DNA of 64,000 nucleotides from CBDCVY01 sp965223245. GTDB lineage: Bacteria > Nitrospinota > Nitrospinia > Nitrospinales > Nitrospinaceae. The notes under the pieces were generated by a model that saw nothing but the letters and a program-made list of their open reading frames with translations, had not been told where the DNA came from and ran no database searches. Made by a program: the position numbers and the translations under genes. Each line of letters starts with the position of its first letter. Positions within the stretch are counted from its first letter, which is position 1. Of this stretch, positions 1 to 8,881 are shown one piece after another. The stretch lies in contig CBDCVY010000013.1 of NCBI GenBank assembly GCA_965223245.1, positions 2,046,001 through 2,110,000 on the forward strand, in the 5' to 3' direction.

Positions 1-357
1 ATACTCTTCAAGCATTCCCAGGGTACCGCAATTACAATAAATATCATTCAATATGCAAAATTCAGCATCACTGGCACTAAAAAAAACGTCGCTAGTAAAA
101 CATATATCCTGCGGTTGAAAACCTGCACGTAAAGCACGCTGCACTTCCAAAACACTCACGGCATCAATCTTAATCCCCTGATCTAACATCTCTTTAAGGA
201 TTTGAATATTTGAATTTGCCTTCATCGCATAGCGTACTACGGGGGCCAGTCCTTTTAGCTCTTCAATAGACTTGCGCAATAATTTTTTGCTGTATACATA
301 AACTGGAGTTCCATATTTGCGAGCAATCTCCCTGACATCTAAATTTTCGATCTGCAT
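1..357 (-). CDS. lysA: Diaminopimelate decarboxylase, N-terminal part
   Basis: The gene runs off the left edge, so only about 119 N-terminal residues are visible. They read as a fold-type III PLP-dependent decarboxylase: a TPVYVYSKK start typical of LysA, then VRYAMKANSN, where the Lys of YAMKAN is the expected PLP Schiff-base lysine, then a VSVLEVQRAL stretch. LysA makes L-lysine from meso-diaminopimelate in the cytoplasm. The ATG at 357 follows an AGGAG on the minus strand. It is divergent from speA, another fold-type III decarboxylase, across 284 bp. Carboxynorspermidine decarboxylase is a less likely alternative because the N-terminal motif fits LysA better. Confidence 0.8.
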   Translation of the reverse strand, partial: MQIENLDVREIARKYGTPVYVYSKKLLRKSIEELKGLAPVVRYAMKANSNIQILKEMLDQGIKIDAVSVLEVQRALRAGFQPQDICFTSDVFFSASDAEFCILNDIYCNCGTLGMLEEY

Positions 358-468
358 TTCTTCTCCTAACCCAAGGTAAAAATTCTCAGAAGTTTATCGT
401 AAAGTAAAATTTTGAGCAAAATTTCTTTTTTTAAGCAAAAATTTTATGCTCGTATGAGTAGAATTTGT

Positions 469-497
469 TTGACTTTCCATATCAATCTGATTAAAAA
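469..497 (+). promoter_or_regulatory. Possible promoter for speA
   Basis: TTGACT at 469-474 and TAAAAA at 492-497 are 17 bases apart in the lysA/speA divergent region. This would give a leader of roughly 140 nt before speA. The -35 is good and the -10 is weak. Confidence 0.3.
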
Positions 498-641
498 TTT
501 TAAAATAGGAATTAACTAACAAGTATATATACAATTTGGATTCTGAGTTTCCCTTGCTAAAGAAAAGCCGAGTGGGTCAGGCGATTTTAGAATTCAGACA
601 AAATTTTTGATTTGCAATCAATTCTTAACCACCACAATTAA

Positions 642-2558
642 ATGTCTATGGAAAAGTGGAATATAGAAAAATCATTGGAACTTTATAATATTGAGGGTTG
701 GGGTTCAGGCTTTTTTGGTATCAACCGCGATGGACATTTGTATGTCCGACCGGATCACCAAAGTAAGCAAACCATAGACCTTAAAAAATTAGTCGATGAC
801 ATCCAATCCAAAGGATATTCTCTTCCTGCCCTAATCCGCTTTTCAGACATTTTGAAATCCAGAATTTCAGAATTAGCGGGTGCATTTGAACGAGCAGCAG
901 CAGATCATAACTATAAGGGAACTTATTTCGGAGTCTATCCCATCAAAGTCAATCAGCAGCGGCAAGTGGTTGAAGAAATTGTTAAGTTCGGTCGATCTTA
1001 CAAATTAGGCTTAGAAGCAGGCTCAAAACCGGAACTGCATGCAATCCTTGCTATCATGGATGATCCCGATTCGCTTTTAATTTGCAATGGATACAAAGAT
1101 GAAGCTTTTATTCGATTAGCTTTGATGGGAAATAAACTTGGTAAAAAGGTATTTATTGTTGTAGAGCGATTAGCAGAGCTTACCTCTATCGTAAAAGTAG
1201 CCAAGGAATTAAATGTTGAGCCTAATATAGGGTTAAGAGTTAAATTAGTGAGTGCCGGTTCTGGGCGTTGGGCTTCCTCAGGAGGGGAATACTCAAAATT
1301 TGGATTGAGTCCCATTGAACTGGTGGAAGCTTTGGGTATTGCTAATAAGGAAAATATTTTAGAACGTATTCAACTTATTCACTTTCATCTGGGTAGCCAA
1401 ATCACAAATATTCGTAGAATCAAAAGCAGTTTGAAAGAAGTTGGACGTTATTATTCTGAATTAATGAAACAAGGGTGTAATATCCAATACATTGATGTCG
1501 GTGGCGGATTGGGAGTAGATTATGATGGAACTCGCTCGACTTATGCCTCCAGTACGAACTATACACTGCAAGAATATGCTAATGACGTAATTTATCATAT
1601 TCACGAAGTTTGTGAACAGGAGGAACTGCCGCATCCCCACATTATCTCTGAATCGGGGCGAGCTCTTGTTGCCCATCATTCCATTTTAGTTTTTAACGTT
1701 TTAGATATTTACTCATTTCCAGAATTAGAAAATGATATCCAAATTTTAGATGAAGCTCCGGCCGTGGTTCATGAATTACATTATGTTCTTGAGCAAGCAA
1801 CCAACAAAAATATAATTGAATCGTGGCATGATGCTTTGGATTTAAAGGAACGAGCTCACAATGAATTTTTTGTGGGCATGATTTCCCTTAAAGACCGTGC
1901 AATGGCAGACAAAATATTTTGGGGGATTTGTCGCAAAATTCAAGGTCTATCCTCTCGACTCAAATATTTACCTGATGAATTGAAGTCATTAAAACAAAAG
2001 TTGGCAGATAAATACTTCTGCAACTTTTCGGTTTTTCAATCTTTACCTGATTCATGGGCGATTGACCAAGTTTTCCCAATTGTTCCACTACAACGATTAA
2101 ATGAAAAACCTACGCGGGATGCAACTTTAATGGATTTAACCTGCGATTCGGATGGCATTATCGATGGTTTTATTGGCTCCCAAAATACCGAACAGTCTCT
2201 CCCATTACATCCCGTATCACCTGATGAACCTTATCGTATTGGAATTTTTCTTGCCGGCGCCTACCAGGAAATCCTGGGTGATTTACATAATTTATTTGGA
2301 GATACCAATACCTTTCATGTTTCTTTAAATGAAGATGGATCTTTAAAGTATGAACAAATTATTGAGGGTGAAAATGTTACGGATGTTTTAGATTATGTAC
2401 AGTTTCGTGCTGATGAATTGGAGGGAAGAATGGCGGCTTTTCTTATTCAACGAGTTTATGAAGGCAAGCTCACCCAAAAAGAGGCAGACCAATTTTTGTC
2501 CATGTATAAAGAAGGACTTGCAGGCTATACCTATTTGATAAAACCAACTCTTGAATAA
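642..2558 (+). CDS. speA: Biosynthetic arginine decarboxylase
   Basis: A 638-residue protein, the usual size for biosynthetic SpeA, which converts arginine to agmatine with PLP at the start of polyamine synthesis. The PLP-lysine motif VYPIKVNQ places the Schiff-base Lys at 102. The phosphate-binding glycine loop GGGLGVDYDG is at about 287-296, and an SESGRAL segment follows near 335. The N-terminal WGSGFFGINRDGH block is also typical of SpeA. Two in-frame Met codons (1 and 3) are possible starts, and no clear Shine-Dalgarno precedes either. The gene stands alone and is divergent from lysA. Confidence 0.95.
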   Translation: MSMEKWNIEKSLELYNIEGWGSGFFGINRDGHLYVRPDHQSKQTIDLKKLVDDIQSKGYSLPALIRFSDILKSRISELAGAFERAAADHNYKGTYFGVYPIKVNQQRQVVEEIVKFGRSYKLGLEAGSKPELHAILAIMDDPDSLLICNGYKDEAFIRLALMGNKLGKKVFIVVERLAELTSIVKVAKELNVEPNIGLRVKLVSAGSGRWASSGGEYSKFGLSPIELVEALGIANKENILERIQLIHFHLGSQITNIRRIKSSLKEVGRYYSELMKQGCNIQYIDVGGGLGVDYDGTRSTYASSTNYTLQEYANDVIYHIHEVCEQEELPHPHIISESGRALVAHHSILVFNVLDIYSFPELENDIQILDEAPAVVHELHYVLEQATNKNIIESWHDALDLKERAHNEFFVGMISLKDRAMADKIFWGICRKIQGLSSRLKYLPDELKSLKQKLADKYFCNFSVFQSLPDSWAIDQVFPIVPLQRLNEKPTRDATLMDLTCDSDGIIDGFIGSQNTEQSLPLHPVSPDEPYRIGIFLAGAYQEILGDLHNLFGDTNTFHVSLNEDGSLKYEQIIEGENVTDVLDYVQFRADELEGRMAAFLIQRVYEGKLTQKEADQFLSMYKEGLAGYTYLIKPTLE

Positions 2559-2878
2559 TTTTGCTTGGCTTTAAAAGTAATATCAAATCTAAAGCCTCAT
2601 ACAGAGCATCACTTATAAAAGATTCTTAAATAAAGTTTGAAATTCCTAGGAATGGGGAAACCCTTAGCAAAAGTAATTTAATTCAGGTAATCGTGTTTTT
2701 TCAATATAAACAATTCGGCCAACAAATATTTTAAGTTTTAACTAACTGTAAGAAGCCTAAAATCAAATGAAATAATAGTAATCATTTAAGAATATCGACT
2801 TAACCTAACAAAATTTGACTTTCCAAATAAAATTACAGCTGATATAGTATGCTAATAAATAACAATTTTTGACTGACT
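2559..2878. other. AT-rich intergenic region
   Basis: This 320 bp gap is AT-rich and holds no ORF I can support. A TTTGACTTTCCA string near 2814 also occurs upstream of speA (about 468), so it may be a promoter element, but no well-spaced -10 follows it. Confidence 0.5.
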
Positions 2879-3262
2879 ATGAATACAAAAAAAAAAGGTA
2901 CAGATGGTTTATTAGGGAACAGGCTTCGTGCTTGGAGGCAATCCATTCACTTAAAAGGTTACGAATTGTCCGAAAAAATTAATATTAGTCCTGGCTCATT
3001 ATCGGAAATTGAATCTAATAATAGCTTGCCCTCGGCGGATACTTTAGCAAAATTGGCAAAGCATTCGAACCTAAATATTTTATGGCTTTTAACAGGTGAT
3101 GGAAATATGTTTAAAAAGGAAACACCTGAATTTGAGGATGATATAGTTAACCAAGAATTGAAAGATTTATTTTTGGGGCTTAAAAGAATTATTGAAAGTG
3201 GAGATAAAACCAAAGCTGAATGCTTGAAAGGTTTTATTTGGGGTGCAGACCCAGGAAAATAA
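2879..3262 (+). CDS. XRE-family transcriptional regulator
   Basis: A 127-residue protein with one Cro/C1-type helix-turn-helix at about residues 14-75 (LRAWRQSIHLKGYELSEKI, then SPGSLSEIESNN, then ILWLLTGDG). The WLLTGDG ending of the HTH is common in phage-type and stand-alone XRE repressors. The rest is a short helical tail ending FIWGADPGK, of unknown role. No Shine-Dalgarno is visible before the ATG. It points toward the 3' end of the minus-strand sensory operon, so there is no direct operon partner. The target is unknown. Confidence 0.8.
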   Translation: MNTKKKGTDGLLGNRLRAWRQSIHLKGYELSEKINISPGSLSEIESNNSLPSADTLAKLAKHSNLNILWLLTGDGNMFKKETPEFEDDIVNQELKDLFLGLKRIIESGDKTKAECLKGFIWGADPGK

Positions 3263-3305
3263 ATTAACAGAAAATTTTCACAAATCCTTAGACAAAAAAA
3301 TTCCC

Positions 3306-4289
3306 TTAATTTCTTCTTCCGTACGGTTCATTTTCAAATTTCAATTGAATATTTCTTAATAATGATTGGACGCAATCCGGGCAAGCTCGATGAATTATTT
3401 CTTTATAAATTTTTTGTTTAATAAATTCCTCTATTTCATGCCAATTTTTCTCTTCGTCTCGCCATTTTTTACACCATGGACAAATTTCTAGCAAAGCCTT
3501 TTCGCTGCCAGCTGTCCCATTAGGTAAATTAGAATTTATTAGGCTATTATAATTTTGAAATATCAAAATTCCCCCATCAATTTTTCCCGATTGAACAATA
3601 GATGATAGTGTTAAATCAAAAGATAGAGAACTCTTCCCTTCATTCTTTTGATTAATGACTTCGAGAAAGTTGAAATAAGCCCTTTCTCGAAAAACTCTTT
3701 CGAAGGCTATCCCTTCTTTATTCTTACCATAAAAAAATAGTTCTTTAAGAGGTTTTCCAATAACTTCATTCTCGCTCCAACCGGTTAAAGATTTGGCTGC
3801 TAAATTTAAAAAAGTAATCAGCCCATCATTATCAAAAATTATAATCCCCAGATTTAATTTATCTAAAGTAATAGAAAAATTATTTTGAATTCTTAAAATC
3901 CGCAATTCTTCTTCACAATTTGCTAATGCAATTTCAATATTTGCAATTAAGGTCTTTTCATTAAAGGGCTTTAACAAGTAACCGAAGGCTTTAGTTTTAG
4001 TAGCTCTATTAATTGTATTTTTATCTGAATATGCGGTCAAATAGAGAACAGGAGTTCTAAAAACTTCCCATAGTTTCTGTGCACATTCAATTCCATCAAG
4101 AGCTCCTTGAATTCTTACATCCATTAAAACCAAATCTGGTTTTGCTAAATTTATCTTACCCATTAGCTCATTATAAGAAGTCGCGGTTCCAACAATATTA
4201 TAACCATTGTTCTTGAGGCAATACTCAATATCTAGCGCGACAATGGATTCATCTTCAACTATAAAAATTTTGGGTTCTTCTAGTGTCAT
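3306..4289 (-). CDS. Response regulator with PAS domain and C-terminal CxxC module
   Basis: I start this 327-residue protein at the internal ATG (4289, MTLEEPKIF) because it follows GGAAG; a longer frame would run further into the kinase gene. It has a receiver domain with phospho-acceptor Asp57 (LVLMDVRIQG) and switch Lys107 (LLKPF), then a PAS domain (about 150-260), then a CPWCKKWRD / ACPDCVQ segment of the kind often found at the C-terminus of PAS-type signalling proteins. There is no DNA-binding or GGDEF output. Its start overlaps the end of the CHASE8 histidine kinase gene, so it is probably that kinase's partner. The Cys pairs could bind metal; this is inference. Confidence 0.85.
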   Translation of the reverse strand: MTLEEPKIFIVEDESIVALDIEYCLKNNGYNIVGTATSYNELMGKINLAKPDLVLMDVRIQGALDGIECAQKLWEVFRTPVLYLTAYSDKNTINRATKTKAFGYLLKPFNEKTLIANIEIALANCEEELRILRIQNNFSITLDKLNLGIIIFDNDGLITFLNLAAKSLTGWSENEVIGKPLKELFFYGKNKEGIAFERVFRERAYFNFLEVINQKNEGKSSLSFDLTLSSIVQSGKIDGGILIFQNYNSLINSNLPNGTAGSEKALLEICPWCKKWRDEEKNWHEIEEFIKQKIYKEIIHRACPDCVQSLLRNIQLKFENEPYGRRN

Positions 4290-5778
4290 GTTTATCTTCC
4301 TTAATTGGAAATTCAATTGTAAAACAAGTTTGCCCTTTTTTAGAAACAAAAATTTGCCCCTGCAATTGCTCTTCAGATATTTTTTTTACCAATCGAAGTC
4401 CTAAAGTTTGTGTTTTGTCAAAATCCCAATCTTCGGATAAACCCACTCCGTTATCACAAACTTTAAATTCAACCATGTTTGATTCAGGTGCCATAAGTTT
4501 AAGAGAAACATCAATATCCCCCTTCCGATTTCCCGGGAACGCGTGTTTTATAGCATTGGAAATTAATTCCTGCAAAATAAGACTACACGGTACAATTTTA
4601 TCGATACCCAATAATAGGGAGTTTGTTTCAATTCGAACAGAAATCTGTTCACTTCTAATTCCATATGCCAAAAGCAAACGACTTACTAAATCATTAAAAT
4701 ATTCCTCTAATCCAATTTCCGAAAGGTTATGGAAATCAAAAATTTTCTCATAAAGCAATGCCATAGATTCGATTCTTTGTGAACATTCTTTAAAAACTTC
4801 AATTAAGTTAACATTAGAAGTATGATTTGATTGTAATCGCAACATGCTTGAAATAATTTGCAAATTATTTTTGACTCTATGATGGATTTCCCCAAGAAGA
4901 ATATCCTTATCCTTTAAGGACCTTTCTAAATTTTCTTGCACACTTTCTCTTTCTACTATTTCCTTATTAAGATTTTTATTGGCATTAGAAAGCTTCAAAT
5001 TGGCATCCAATAATTCTTTTGTTCGAAGTTTCACTTTTTCTTCTAATTGGTTTTTATAATTTTCAAGCTCTTTACCTCTATTTTCGATTCGAGTAAGCAT
5101 TTCATTAAACCCCAAATACAATGTACCAATTTCATCTCTGGTATTGTGAGCTACGCGGATAGAAAAATCGTGGTTCTTTGATAACCGCTTCGTCGTTTCA
5201 GCAAGATTTAAAATTGGATTAGAAATGACTGATTGAAGTTTAATAGAAAACAAAAGAGATAAAAGCATTACCGTCAGGAAAATAAATAACGCGAGCAATG
5301 AATACGTTTTCAATAGTTTCTTGTATTCCACCAGTTTTGCTCGTATCACAATTTCTCCAATTTTTTTTGATTTGAGCAATATAGGGCTTCGAATCTCAAT
5401 ATCCTCTTCAAAAAATTCTAACAACCCGTTCCTATTTTCTCCCTTACCGGGTATTTTTGCTTCTAAATTTAATGGATTGAACTCCACTAACAATTCGTTC
5501 GATTGGGTATACAACGCTGCGTAATACACCTGAGGTTCCGCCTCCACCGATGAAAGAATTTGAAGGGCCGCATCCTTATCTTCAAAACGAAGGGCTGCCT
5601 GATTACTTTTTCCCACTGCCTCTGCCAAAACTTTTAAATTTCTGACCATGTTGGATTTAAATAGTCTCAAGTCGTTTATAGTAAAAATACTACATGTTAA
5701 AATTAAGGTAACAAATGTAACCGCTAAAAACATGCAGATCATTTTCCATTTAATTGGCAAATCTAAAATGGAATTCAT
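4255..5778 (-). CDS. CHASE8-HAMP-HisKA_2 sensor histidine kinase
   Basis: An inner-membrane sensor of 507 residues. A first transmembrane helix at about 13-35 precedes a periplasmic CHASE8-like domain (NQAALRFEDKDAALQILSSVEAEPQ is the typical stretch), a second helix at about 158-180, HAMP, a coiled coil (about 235-290), then HisKA_2 with the HH of EIHHRVKNN at 299-300, and a HATPase with DNGVGL. CHASE8 domains are the sensor part of YfiN-type proteins that YfiR controls. The yfiR-like gene lies directly upstream and overlaps by a few bases, so this kinase is probably gated by it. It overlaps the following response regulator gene. Confidence 0.88.
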   Translation of the reverse strand: MNSILDLPIKWKMICMFLAVTFVTLILTCSIFTINDLRLFKSNMVRNLKVLAEAVGKSNQAALRFEDKDAALQILSSVEAEPQVYYAALYTQSNELLVEFNPLNLEAKIPGKGENRNGLLEFFEEDIEIRSPILLKSKKIGEIVIRAKLVEYKKLLKTYSLLALFIFLTVMLLSLLFSIKLQSVISNPILNLAETTKRLSKNHDFSIRVAHNTRDEIGTLYLGFNEMLTRIENRGKELENYKNQLEEKVKLRTKELLDANLKLSNANKNLNKEIVERESVQENLERSLKDKDILLGEIHHRVKNNLQIISSMLRLQSNHTSNVNLIEVFKECSQRIESMALLYEKIFDFHNLSEIGLEEYFNDLVSRLLLAYGIRSEQISVRIETNSLLLGIDKIVPCSLILQELISNAIKHAFPGNRKGDIDVSLKLMAPESNMVEFKVCDNGVGLSEDWDFDKTQTLGLRLVKKISEEQLQGQIFVSKKGQTCFTIEFPIKEDKHDTRRTQNFYS

Positions 5779-6356
5779 AGTGGGTTGTCCTTCACAATAA
5801 TGGCCAGATTAAGTAGGAAGGAACTGATTTCTATTCCCTGTCTTTTTAAAGCCATTCGATTAATCTCAAATTTAACTTTATTATTTCTTTCAATAAAATT
5901 AATACCCACTCCCAAAGAAGCATATCCTTCCGACTCGCCAATAATTAGAGTAGGATTTCCATTTAATATTTTTAATATGCGCTGCAATTTGTCATCATTC
6001 TTCCCGGTTATGAATGCAATGTCACATTTTTTAAGATCCCCTTCCGAAACATTTTCATAAACAACAATGTCTTTTTTAAGAACACCTTCATCTTTAGCAA
6101 TTGAAAAAAGGTTTCCAAATTTGTTGGTCCCAATAATGCATAATGCATATTGGGAGAGTTCAATTTCAGGGCTTTGGGAATTAGGCCATTTTAAAAAATC
6201 AATGAATTTCGATACTAAACTGGCCTTAATGGTATATTCTCTGCTAACGGGAGCCGCTTCTACAAGCTTCTCCACATAAAGAGAGAGGAATAGAATCAGA
6301 GAAATCAATTTAATTAAGGAAAAAACATATCCTTTGGATATTTTCGAGGGGTTCAT
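5775..6356 (-). CDS. YfiR-family (DUF4154) periplasmic protein
   Basis: A 193-residue secreted protein with an N-terminal hydrophobic segment (about 10-30). It then matches the YfiR/DUF4154 pattern: REYTIKASLVSKFIDFLKWPN, an LCIIG strand, DIAFITGKNDDKLQRIL, PTLIIGESEGYASLGVGINFI and a final region ending GIEISSFLLNLA. YfiR restrains the periplasmic domain of YfiN in the known YfiBNR system. Here the neighbour with the CHASE8 domain is a histidine kinase instead of a diguanylate cyclase. It sits between a TonB receptor gene and the kinase, with a 4 bp overlap to the kinase. Confidence 0.85.
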   Translation of the reverse strand: MNPSKISKGYVFSLIKLISLILFLSLYVEKLVEAAPVSREYTIKASLVSKFIDFLKWPNSQSPEIELSQYALCIIGTNKFGNLFSIAKDEGVLKKDIVVYENVSEGDLKKCDIAFITGKNDDKLQRILKILNGNPTLIIGESEGYASLGVGINFIERNNKVKFEINRMALKRQGIEISSFLLNLAIIVKDNPL

Positions 6357-6380
6357 TTGGAAGCATTTTCGTCCTAAATA

Positions 6381-8459
6381 TTAAAACCTCATACTCACCT
6401 TAGCAAAAAATCCCCTTTGCGTTTCAGATGCCGCTTCGAAACCACCTTGAAATTCTTGGTGCCTAGCATCCGTGAGGTTTTGGGCTACTAACGAGATATC
6501 CACTTTTTCACAAGGGTTCCATCCCAGCCTTAAATCCAAACGATGAAATTCGGGAATATTTGCTGCTTTGTATCGGCTAACATAATAATATGAGATATCA
6601 AATTGAATATGCTTTGTGATATTAAGAAAAGATCTTAGAGCAATCCTATTTTGAGGTTCCCCTTCTGCATTAAATGCAGTCGCAACCACATTACTATTGG
6701 TGACTTTCAATTCAGTGATGGCCAAAGAATAGTTTCCGGAAATTCTCCAATTGGAAAAAATTTGCCATTGTGCAACCACTTCAAATCCGTAGACAAACCC
6801 ATCCAGCGCATTTGCATTTCTGAAATTGATTCCATCTGAGGTAACAAAATCCACCAGATCGGTATAGTCAAACCAAAACCCGGATAATTCAAAAAATAGT
6901 TTTGAATTTTTTCTAAACTTGTATCCAACTTCGTAAGCCGTTAAATTTTCAGCTTCCGTTTCTCCATCAACTTCTCTAAAAACAATAGGGGTCGGTCCGC
7001 CGGTTGAAAAAATATTCAGTGTAGCGTCTTCGTCTCTAGGACTGGGAATCCTTACCGCCCGCGAAACTGCCGCCCAAAAGGAATGATTGGGATGCGGTGT
7101 CCATAGTGTTCGAATATTTGGTTGCACCTCAAAACCGGAAAATCTATTGTGCTCAAATTTTGAGCCAATAATTAAACTCCAGGTTTCCGGGATTAAGGTA
7201 ATTTCATCATGTATAAACAAACCAAATAAGTTCGAATTTTTCGTAGGAATTCTCAATGAATTTCCACCAAAATCATAAGCCTGAAATTGATAATTAAGAC
7301 CCCAGGAAAAAGCATTTCTTTTTCCAATCAAAAAATCATGCTGAATATCTATGTCAAATTTTTGGATGGTATTTTCAACAATGTTTTGAGCTTTTCGTGA
7401 GTAACCATCATAATAAAGTTGAAAAATAAATCTTGAGCCCTTTTCAATTGTTCGCGTCCAGCGGCCTAAAATATTGGCTCCTTTTTGAATTAAACCTGCT
7501 TGAACAGGTGCATTACCCGCGGTATCGGAAATAAAAACGCTTGGATAATTAGTTTCAGAATCTAAATAATAGGCATCCCCTTGGATGGTAAACAAATCCT
7601 GCTTCTTTTCAAAATCCGCCCGAAAACCCAATTGGCCCATCTGTTTCTCATCAAAGGCTCGATTTCCATTTGAATCAACACCATCGTCCCGGTCTCTATA
7701 TTTTCCATACACTCTATATGTCAATCCATTTTCCATTTCACCACCGTGCCTATAGGTAATAAAGGCCTTTTCTTCTGTACCTGTGCCTCCAGCCAATAGG
7801 TTTCCTTGCGTTTGCCTGGAAGTTTTTGTAATAATGTTTATAACTCCAGACACAGCATTGGAGCCCCAAAGCGCCGCTCCTGGTCCCCGGATAACTTCAA
7901 TTCGATCCACATCCTCCAGGACCACATCCTGACCAATCCAAAATACAGAAGAAGTTCCAGGACTGTAAATAGACCGGCCATCGATTAAGACTAGCAGTTT
8001 ATCTGACCCTCTTCTTTGGTTAAAACCTCGAACGGAAATGGTATAGGTATTTTGATTGATTTTCGAAACTTGAATGCCAGGCACAATTCTTAATGCCTCC
8101 ATAAGGTTCACTGCACCTACGCGTTTAATATCCTCTTGAGTAATCACAAAAACTGCCGAAGCAGTTTTATGCAACTCTTGTGGCTTTCGACTGACAGAAG
8201 TGACAGTGATTTCGGCTTCTAATAATTGTTGCATATCCATTTGCATCAGCTCCAACTGTTCCTCAGTTATTTGCTTCTCTTTGGCAAACGCGTTTAAAGG
8301 TATAAAGGACATCATCACAAAAACAAGAGAGCATATGTAAAAAACTAAACCAATATCCAAAATAAACTTGGATAGAAGCATAGATAAAATACGATTTTGC
8401 AAAAAAGACTGCTTCTTGATAATTAAACTGGATAGGCTTGGAAAAAATTGTTTACCCAT
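6381..8459 (-). CDS. TonB-dependent outer-membrane receptor (copy 1)
   Basis: A 692-residue receptor with a hydrophobic export signal within residues 27-60. The plug domain follows (TASAVFVITQEDIKRVGAVN, LLVLIDGRSIY, IEVIRGPGAALWGSNAVSGVINIITK), and then a 22-stranded-type barrel ending in Phe (FFAKVSMRF). The substrate cannot be told from sequence. It heads the operon with the YfiR-like protein, CHASE8 kinase and response regulator, and is divergent from the TOMM cluster. An internal Met at codon 27 would give a more compact signal peptide, but neither start has a good ribosome site. It is paralogous to the receptor at 23606-25630. Confidence 0.92.
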   Translation of the reverse strand: MGKQFFPSLSSLIIKKQSFLQNRILSMLLSKFILDIGLVFYICSLVFVMMSFIPLNAFAKEKQITEEQLELMQMDMQQLLEAEITVTSVSRKPQELHKTASAVFVITQEDIKRVGAVNLMEALRIVPGIQVSKINQNTYTISVRGFNQRRGSDKLLVLIDGRSIYSPGTSSVFWIGQDVVLEDVDRIEVIRGPGAALWGSNAVSGVINIITKTSRQTQGNLLAGGTGTEEKAFITYRHGGEMENGLTYRVYGKYRDRDDGVDSNGNRAFDEKQMGQLGFRADFEKKQDLFTIQGDAYYLDSETNYPSVFISDTAGNAPVQAGLIQKGANILGRWTRTIEKGSRFIFQLYYDGYSRKAQNIVENTIQKFDIDIQHDFLIGKRNAFSWGLNYQFQAYDFGGNSLRIPTKNSNLFGLFIHDEITLIPETWSLIIGSKFEHNRFSGFEVQPNIRTLWTPHPNHSFWAAVSRAVRIPSPRDEDATLNIFSTGGPTPIVFREVDGETEAENLTAYEVGYKFRKNSKLFFELSGFWFDYTDLVDFVTSDGINFRNANALDGFVYGFEVVAQWQIFSNWRISGNYSLAITELKVTNSNVVATAFNAEGEPQNRIALRSFLNITKHIQFDISYYYVSRYKAANIPEFHRLDLRLGWNPCEKVDISLVAQNLTDARHQEFQGGFEAASETQRGFFAKVSMRF

Positions 8460-8603
8460 AAAAAATCCACTCTACCTTACATCTTTTGAGCAAACCCACT
8501 ATATTCACCATACTAAAATTTTTAGCAAAAAAACATGGACTTTAGAAAAAAAATACGGTAAATTAGCACGAATTTTTGGAATACTAAATAAATTAATTTA
8601 GTT

Positions 8604-8611
8604 TAGGGGGG
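8604..8611 (+). promoter_or_regulatory. Strong ribosome binding site of TOMM precursor
   Basis: A run of AGGGGGG ends five or six bases before the ATG at 8617. It is stronger than the sites of neighbouring genes, which fits high expression of a precursor peptide. Confidence 0.6.
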
Positions 8612-8616
8612 TTATT

Positions 8617-8850
8617 ATGCACTCAAATATGCAAAATGCAATTATGGAAATCTTGGATGATGTTAATTATCTTGAAACCGTAACAGAAGATCCGGGTAAA
8701 ATTCAAAAAGACTTTGACTTAAATGAAAAGGAGTATAAAGCCTTAAATTCTGAATTACCTTCGGGTCCAAGAGTTGTAGCAGACAATGAGGTTAGCTCTT
8801 GTGTTTGTATTTGTTGTACTGCTTCAGTGTCACAATTAGTACGAAAATAA
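8617..8850 (+). CDS. Putative TOMM (azoline-containing RiPP) precursor peptide
   Basis: A 77-residue peptide. Residues 1-50 are an acidic leader (EILDDVNYLETVTEDP, then DFDLNEKEYKALN), similar in style to other RiPP leaders with a DP...L-x-E-x-E-x-x-x-L pattern. The likely core is SSCVCICCTASVSQLVRK, with four Cys (62, 64, 66, 67) and several Ser/Thr that a YcaO enzyme could turn into azolines. It lies directly before the ocin-ThiF, YcaO and SagB genes. The leader-core boundary is inferred, perhaps after the PSGPRVV stretch. The Cys spacing recalls thiopeptide cores, but no Ser/Thr dehydratase is nearby, so a linear azol(in)e peptide is likelier. Confidence 0.8.
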   Translation: MHSNMQNAIMEILDDVNYLETVTEDPGKIQKDFDLNEKEYKALNSELPSGPRVVADNEVSSCVCICCTASVSQLVRK

Positions 8851-8881
8851 ATCTAGCACGAACCCTTGAAGGGAATTGCAG

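Noticed and set aside
8617..8850. Thiopeptide assignment for the TOMM peptide.
   Set aside because: No Ser/Thr dehydratase or cycloaddition enzyme is near. The core resembles one only by Cys spacing.
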